Below are positions 52,010 to 55,032 of a DNA stretch of 55,032 nucleotides, in pieces; the stretch's first letter is position 1, and every line of letters begins with the position of its first letter. Origin of the DNA: Deltaproteobacteria bacterium (lineage in GTDB: Bacteria; Desulfobacterota; Desulfuromonadia; Geobacterales; Pseudopelobacteraceae); contig JAJXWO010000027.1 in NCBI GenBank assembly GCA_021781535.1, positions 1 through 55,032 of the forward strand, written 5' to 3'. The position numbers were made by a program, and so were the translations under genes. A model generated the notes under the pieces. It made no database searches, was not told the origin of the DNA, and saw only the letters and a list, made by a program, of their open reading frames with translations.

Positions 52010-52184
52010 ACCTGCCCTCCTTTCGTCGCGTTGCAACAACTATGATATATTTGGCCAGAAGTTATTTTATCTATCCTGCTTATCAAGGCTCGGTTTTGGC
52101 GGATACAGGTAGTAACCATACCTCCCTGAATGAATCAACGTCAATGAGTTTTGTAAATATTTAACGTGTTTTTTCCTTTTCTAG

Positions 52185-52224
52185 AATAAAGAAAGCCCCG
52201 CGAACACTGGCACACGGGGCTTTC
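52185..52224 (-). terminator. Terminator of the fumarase gene
   Basis: GAAAGCCCCG (52191-52200) pairs with CGGGGCTTTC (52215-52224). On the minus strand the hairpin runs into a T-rich tail. It lies about 23 bp after the fumarase stop. Confidence 0.9.
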
Positions 52225-52246
52225 TTTATGAAACTATGTGAACTGT

Positions 52247-53872
52247 TTACAAACCGAGTTGTTTGAAAAAATCGGTTCCCTTGTCATCAACAAGGATAAA
52301 GGCCGGGAAATTTTCTACTTCAATCTTCCAGACCGCTTCCATACCAAGCTCAGGGAAGTCGATGCATTCAACCTTCTTGATATTCTCTTCCGCCAGTACC
52401 GCAGCAGGACCTCCGATTGATCCAAGGTAGAAGCCGCCGTATTTCTTACAGGCGTCTGTCACCTGCTGGCTACGGTTCCCCTTGGCTATCATGATCAACG
52501 AACCGCCTTTCGACTGCAGTTCATCGACATATGAATCCATTCGGCCGGCGGTCGTGGGACCGAAGGATCCGGATGCCTTGCCTGCAGGAGTCTTGGCCGG
52601 CCCGGCGTAGTAGATCGGATGATTCAACAGGTATTCTGGAAGCGGCTTGCCGCTGTCCATGATCTCTTTGAATTTGGCGTGGGCAATATCGCGTCCGACC
52701 ACGATGGTGCCCGAAAGCAGCAGCGGAGTTGACACCGGATGTTTGGTCAGTTCGGCCAGAATTTCCTTCATCGGCTTATTCAAGTCGATCTTGACGCCAT
52801 GCTCATGCTTGCCGCGATATTGCGCGGGAATCAGACGACCCGGGTTGCGGTCCATCTCCTCCACGAACAGGCCGTCCTTGGTAATTTTGGCTTTGATGTT
52901 GCGGTCAGCGGAGCAGGAGACAGCCATACCGACCGGGCAGGAAGCACCATGACGGGGCAGGCGGATGACCCGCACGTCATGAGCAAAATATTTGCCGCCA
53001 AACTGGGCGCCGATACCGAGCTTCTGGGCTGCCTCCAGCAGTTTATTCTCCAATTCGACGTCACGGAATGCCTGTCCATGGGCATTACCGCTTGTGGGCA
53101 GTCCGTCCAGTTCCTTGGCGGTAGCAAGCTTGACCGTTTTCATGCAGGCATCGGCAGAAGTACCACCGATAACAAAGGCAATGTGATAGGGAGGACAAGC
53201 GGCTGTGCCGAGATATTTCATCTTCTCAACCAGGAACTTGTACAGCTTGTCAGGGGTCAAAAGCGCCTTTGTCTCCTGATACAGCATGGTTTTGTTAGCG
53301 GAACCGCCACCTTTAGCCATAAAGACAAACTTGTAGTAGTCGCCATCAGTGGCCAGAATATCAATCTGGGCAGGAAGGTTGGTGCCGGTGTTAACCTCTT
53401 CGTACATATCAAGCGCCACGGTTTGTGAGTAGCGGAGGTTCTCTTCGGTATAGGTCTTGTAAATCCCTTTGGAAAGCCACTCTTCGTCCTTGACACCGGT
53501 CCAGATCTGCTGCCCTTTTTTGGCGGCAACGGTTGCGGTGCCGGTATCCTGGCACAGCGGCAGGTCAAGATTAGCGGCAATCTCGGCATTGCGCAGGAAA
53601 GCCAGGGCAACACCCTTGTCATTCATTGATGCTTCCGGGTCACTCAGAATCTTGGCAACCTGCTCATTATGGGCAGGTCGGAGCAGAAAAGAGACATCCT
53701 TCATCGCTTCATTGGCCAGGATGGAAAGCGCTTCGGGGCATACTCTCACAACATCCGTATCAACAAATTTTTCAACCGTTACATATTTTTCTGAACCTTC
53801 GATTTTACGGTATTTTGTTTCATCTTTCGCAAGCGGGAACGGATCCTGATAAACAAACGGTTTGACAGACAT
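52247..53872 (-). CDS. Class I fumarate hydratase (iron-sulfur, oxygen-sensitive)
   Basis: The product (541 residues) interconverts fumarate and malate in the TCA cycle. The three cluster-binding cysteines lie in LPLCQDTGT (about 105), GTAACPPYH (about 225) and GASCPVGMA (about 310), holding a [4Fe-4S] cluster. The C-terminal beta half carries [16 protein letters not shown] and KGNRSQQV. Length fits the single-chain FumA/FumB type. AAGGAG precedes the ATG, and a strong hairpin lies in the leader (53898-53937). It is a single-gene unit with its own terminator. The enzyme suits an anaerobic acetate oxidiser. Confidence 0.96.
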   Translation of the reverse strand: MSVKPFVYQDPFPLAKDETKYRKIEGSEKYVTVEKFVDTDVVRVCPEALSILANEAMKDVSFLLRPAHNEQVAKILSDPEASMNDKGVALAFLRNAEIAANLDLPLCQDTGTATVAAKKGQQIWTGVKDEEWLSKGIYKTYTEENLRYSQTVALDMYEEVNTGTNLPAQIDILATDGDYYKFVFMAKGGGSANKTMLYQETKALLTPDKLYKFLVEKMKYLGTAACPPYHIAFVIGGTSADACMKTVKLATAKELDGLPTSGNAHGQAFRDVELENKLLEAAQKLGIGAQFGGKYFAHDVRVIRLPRHGASCPVGMAVSCSADRNIKAKITKDGLFVEEMDRNPGRLIPAQYRGKHEHGVKIDLNKPMKEILAELTKHPVSTPLLLSGTIVVGRDIAHAKFKEIMDSGKPLPEYLLNHPIYYAGPAKTPAGKASGSFGPTTAGRMDSYVDELQSKGGSLIMIAKGNRSQQVTDACKKYGGFYLGSIGGPAAVLAEENIKKVECIDFPELGMEAVWKIEVENFPAFILVDDKGTDFFKQLGL

Positions 53873-53897
53873 CGGTACTCTCCTTTTTAGTTAGTTA

Positions 53898-53937
53898 GAA
53901 GTTATTATCTGCGTTTTTTTTGGCAGAAAATAACTTC
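53898..53937 (-). promoter_or_regulatory. Hairpin in the fumarase 5' leader
   Basis: GAAGTTATTATCTGC (53898-53912) and GCAGAAAATAACTTC (53923-53937) are complementary at 14 of 15 positions with a 10-base loop. The element sits 25 bp before the fumarase ATG, just upstream of its ribosome site. It could be an operator, an mRNA stabiliser or a translation control element. Confidence 0.55.
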
Positions 53938-54074
53938 GTTAACGCACTTATCCTGACTATCTGGACTAGATGGTGACTGTTCGATATGGGGTACAGATCG
54001 AAGTAGTGTATACAAGATATGAAAGTAGTGTAGTAATGCAAACAGGTCTATAAATCAAGGCAAAAATCGTCCCG

Positions 54075-54536
54075 TTACATATACTGACAACGAAGCAACT
54101 TGATCCCGTCTTTGAAGAGTACCTGCATTTTATTCGGAACAGTGACTGTTTTAACAACGCCGATGCCAAATACCGGGTGATCTATCAGGCGCTTGGTCAT
54201 GAACCTGCTGTTCATGTCGTAAGGAAGCGCTTTTCCAAGATCGAATGTAGGTGAAAGTGACGCCCATTCTTCACGCTCTACTTCAACGGGATCTCTTCTG
54301 GAGGCACGCGGCACAGCGGTGGTTGAGCGAGGTTTACTTGCGGTCGCTTTTTTGGGGGCTTTGGCCTCTTTTGCCGATGGAGGCGGGTAATAGTTGTGTA
54401 CGCCATTACAGGTATTGCATTCGACTCTCACGACTTTTCCTTCAACCATGGCAACGATTCTGTGATTCAGCACTTTGCGACATTTGGTGCAACGGGATTC
54501 AATAATGTCGCCTGCCGATAGTATTCTAGTAGTCAT
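54075..54536 (-). CDS. Zinc-ribbon protein of unknown function
   Basis: This 153-residue protein has an N-terminal zinc ribbon: CTKC (about residues 16-19) and CNTC (about 40-43). A basic, Ala/Pro/Lys-rich linker follows (KEAKAPKKATASKPRST). The C-terminal segment reads DHPVFGIGVVKTVTVPNKMQVLFKDG, similar to the Tudor-like end found on UvrD-type helicases and CarD-like proteins (H-x-x-FG-x-G-V-V). No enzymatic motif is evident. Nucleic-acid or RNA polymerase contact is an inference. It is a single gene between the fumarase and the ligase gene. Confidence 0.75.
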   Translation of the reverse strand: MTTRILSAGDIIESRCTKCRKVLNHRIVAMVEGKVVRVECNTCNGVHNYYPPPSAKEAKAPKKATASKPRSTTAVPRASRRDPVEVEREEWASLSPTFDLGKALPYDMNSRFMTKRLIDHPVFGIGVVKTVTVPNKMQVLFKDGIKLLRCQYM

Positions 54537-54600
54537 TGGCTTCCTTCTTTACTGCGGTTTATTTCGTCCTAGTATAAACGATTGCTTCAAAACTTTCAGA

Positions 54601-54640
54601 AAAAAAGCCGCTCGTCAGCATCACAGCTGGTGAGCGGCTT
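54601..54640 (-). terminator. Terminator of the PaaK-like gene
   Basis: AAGCCGCTC (54605-54613) pairs with GAGCGGCTT (54632-54640), and the minus strand continues into six or more T. It lies about 30 bp after the stop. Confidence 0.9.
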
Positions 54641-54669
54641 TACACGTGAATGGCGTAACAGCAGGTGTA

Positions 54670-55032
54670 TCAACCCACCCGTTTATCGATTACTCTCTGC
54701 GCTTTTCCTTCATGCCGCGGTATACTGTTCGGTTCTACCAGTTTCACTGTAACACCAACGCCGAGAACAGAGTCGATTTTTTTTCCGACCATATCAAGAA
54801 AAGCGCGCTGCTTTTTCATCTCATCAAAGAAGATATTCTCCCGTACCTCAATACAAACTTCCAGTACATCCAACGCACCTTTACGATCCACAACCAGCTG
54901 GTAGTGCGGCTCACACCCTTCAATGGCAACCAGCACCTCCTCTATCTGGGAGGGAAAAACATTAACCCCCTTGATAATCAGCATGTCATCAGAGCGCCCC
55001 ATGGTTTTTTCATCCTGACCATGGTTCGGCCG
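54670..55032 (-). CDS. Phenylacetate-CoA ligase family protein (PaaK-like), C-terminal part
   Basis: Only the last 120 codons are in the window, and the frame runs off the right edge. It includes [20 protein letters not shown] and PSQIEEVL, the hallmark hinge and C-terminal domain start of PaaK-type adenylating ligases, and ends with [12 protein letters not shown], the catalytic lysine region. An in-frame ATG at 55002 is internal, not the start. The family activates aryl acids such as phenylacetate or, in related groups, indoleacetate or benzoate; the substrate-binding half is outside the window. Confidence 0.88.
   Translation of the reverse strand, partial: RPNHGQDEKTMGRSDDMLIIKGVNVFPSQIEEVLVAIEGCEPHYQLVVDRKGALDVLEVCIEVRENIFFDEMKKQRAFLDMVGKKIDSVLGVGVTVKLVEPNSIPRHEGKAQRVIDKRVG

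Noticed and set aside
52739..53428. 229-codon open frame on the plus strand
   Set aside because: Antisense to the fumarase gene; codon structure of fumarase explains it.
1..55032. CRISPR arrays, insertion sequences, phage or integrase genes
   Set aside because: I looked for evenly spaced repeats, transposase or recombinase motifs and target duplications and saw none. The tRNA-Val has no duplicated 3' end nearby.

Overview
The window looks like chromosomal DNA from a Geobacter-type bacterium (Desulfuromonadia/Geobacterales). The signs are a run of type IV pilus motor genes (pilB-pilT-pilC-pilS), an ImcH-like seven-heme inner-membrane cytochrome, periplasmic c-type cytochromes, class I fumarase, an acetate-uptake transporter, and the block yicC-gmk-rpoZ-spoT-ridA. 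The base composition is fairly balanced and even, and I see no phage, insertion sequence, integrase or CRISPR array. I cannot name the species from sequence alone. Most genes lie on the minus strand.

Layout. 1-2.2 kb: start of an acetate transporter and an acyl-CoA synthetase, separated by a non-coding stretch with phased TGCAAA repeats. 2.5-6.1 kb: a DUF294 nucleotidyltransferase, a 42-residue membrane peptide, and an SOS operon lexA - small DUF6504-like gene - dinB. 6.3-10 kb: a periplasmic sulfite-oxidation cassette (cytochrome P460, Tat-exported molybdenum sulfite dehydrogenase, small cytochrome c) facing an ImcH-like quinol dehydrogenase. 10.1-19.8 kb: envelope genes (royal-jelly-family lipoprotein, YfdX protein, HtrA/DegP protease, LysM L,D-transpeptidase, small lipoprotein, double-length M16 peptidase, barrel protein with two OmpA domains). 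19.8-21 kb: a long regulatory-looking spacer, a second copy of the small membrane peptide, and tRNA-Val(CAC).

21.2-35.9 kb is one tightly packed minus-strand block, transcribed recG, ribF, a flippase-like LPG-synthase membrane protein, a DUF2723 glycosyltransferase-like protein, aroE, pilB, pilT, pilC, pilS, a MacB/FtsX-type permease and an unknown membrane protein. The response-regulator gene pilR and the pilin gene expected after pilS are absent. RecG carries an extra N-terminal AbrB-like domain. 36-41.6 kb: mazG, a short AT-rich region with three DnaA-box-like sequences, ogt, murJ, thrC, a DUF218 protein and rpmB. 41.6-46.1 kb: ridA, spoT, rpoZ, gmk, yicC. 46.1-49.4 kb: a recC gene without recB or recD beside it. 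49.4-52 kb: a two-gene membrane complex related to cytochrome bd but with two c-type hemes on the larger subunit. 52.2-55 kb: class I fumarase with a strong 5' hairpin, a zinc-ribbon protein, and the end of a phenylacetate-CoA ligase-type gene.

The points most worth a second look are the paired 42/43-residue membrane peptides, the c-type cytochrome bd-like complex, the three clustered DnaA boxes far from any dnaA gene, the AbrB-RecG fusion, the missing pilR/pilA, and the unusual lexA operator.
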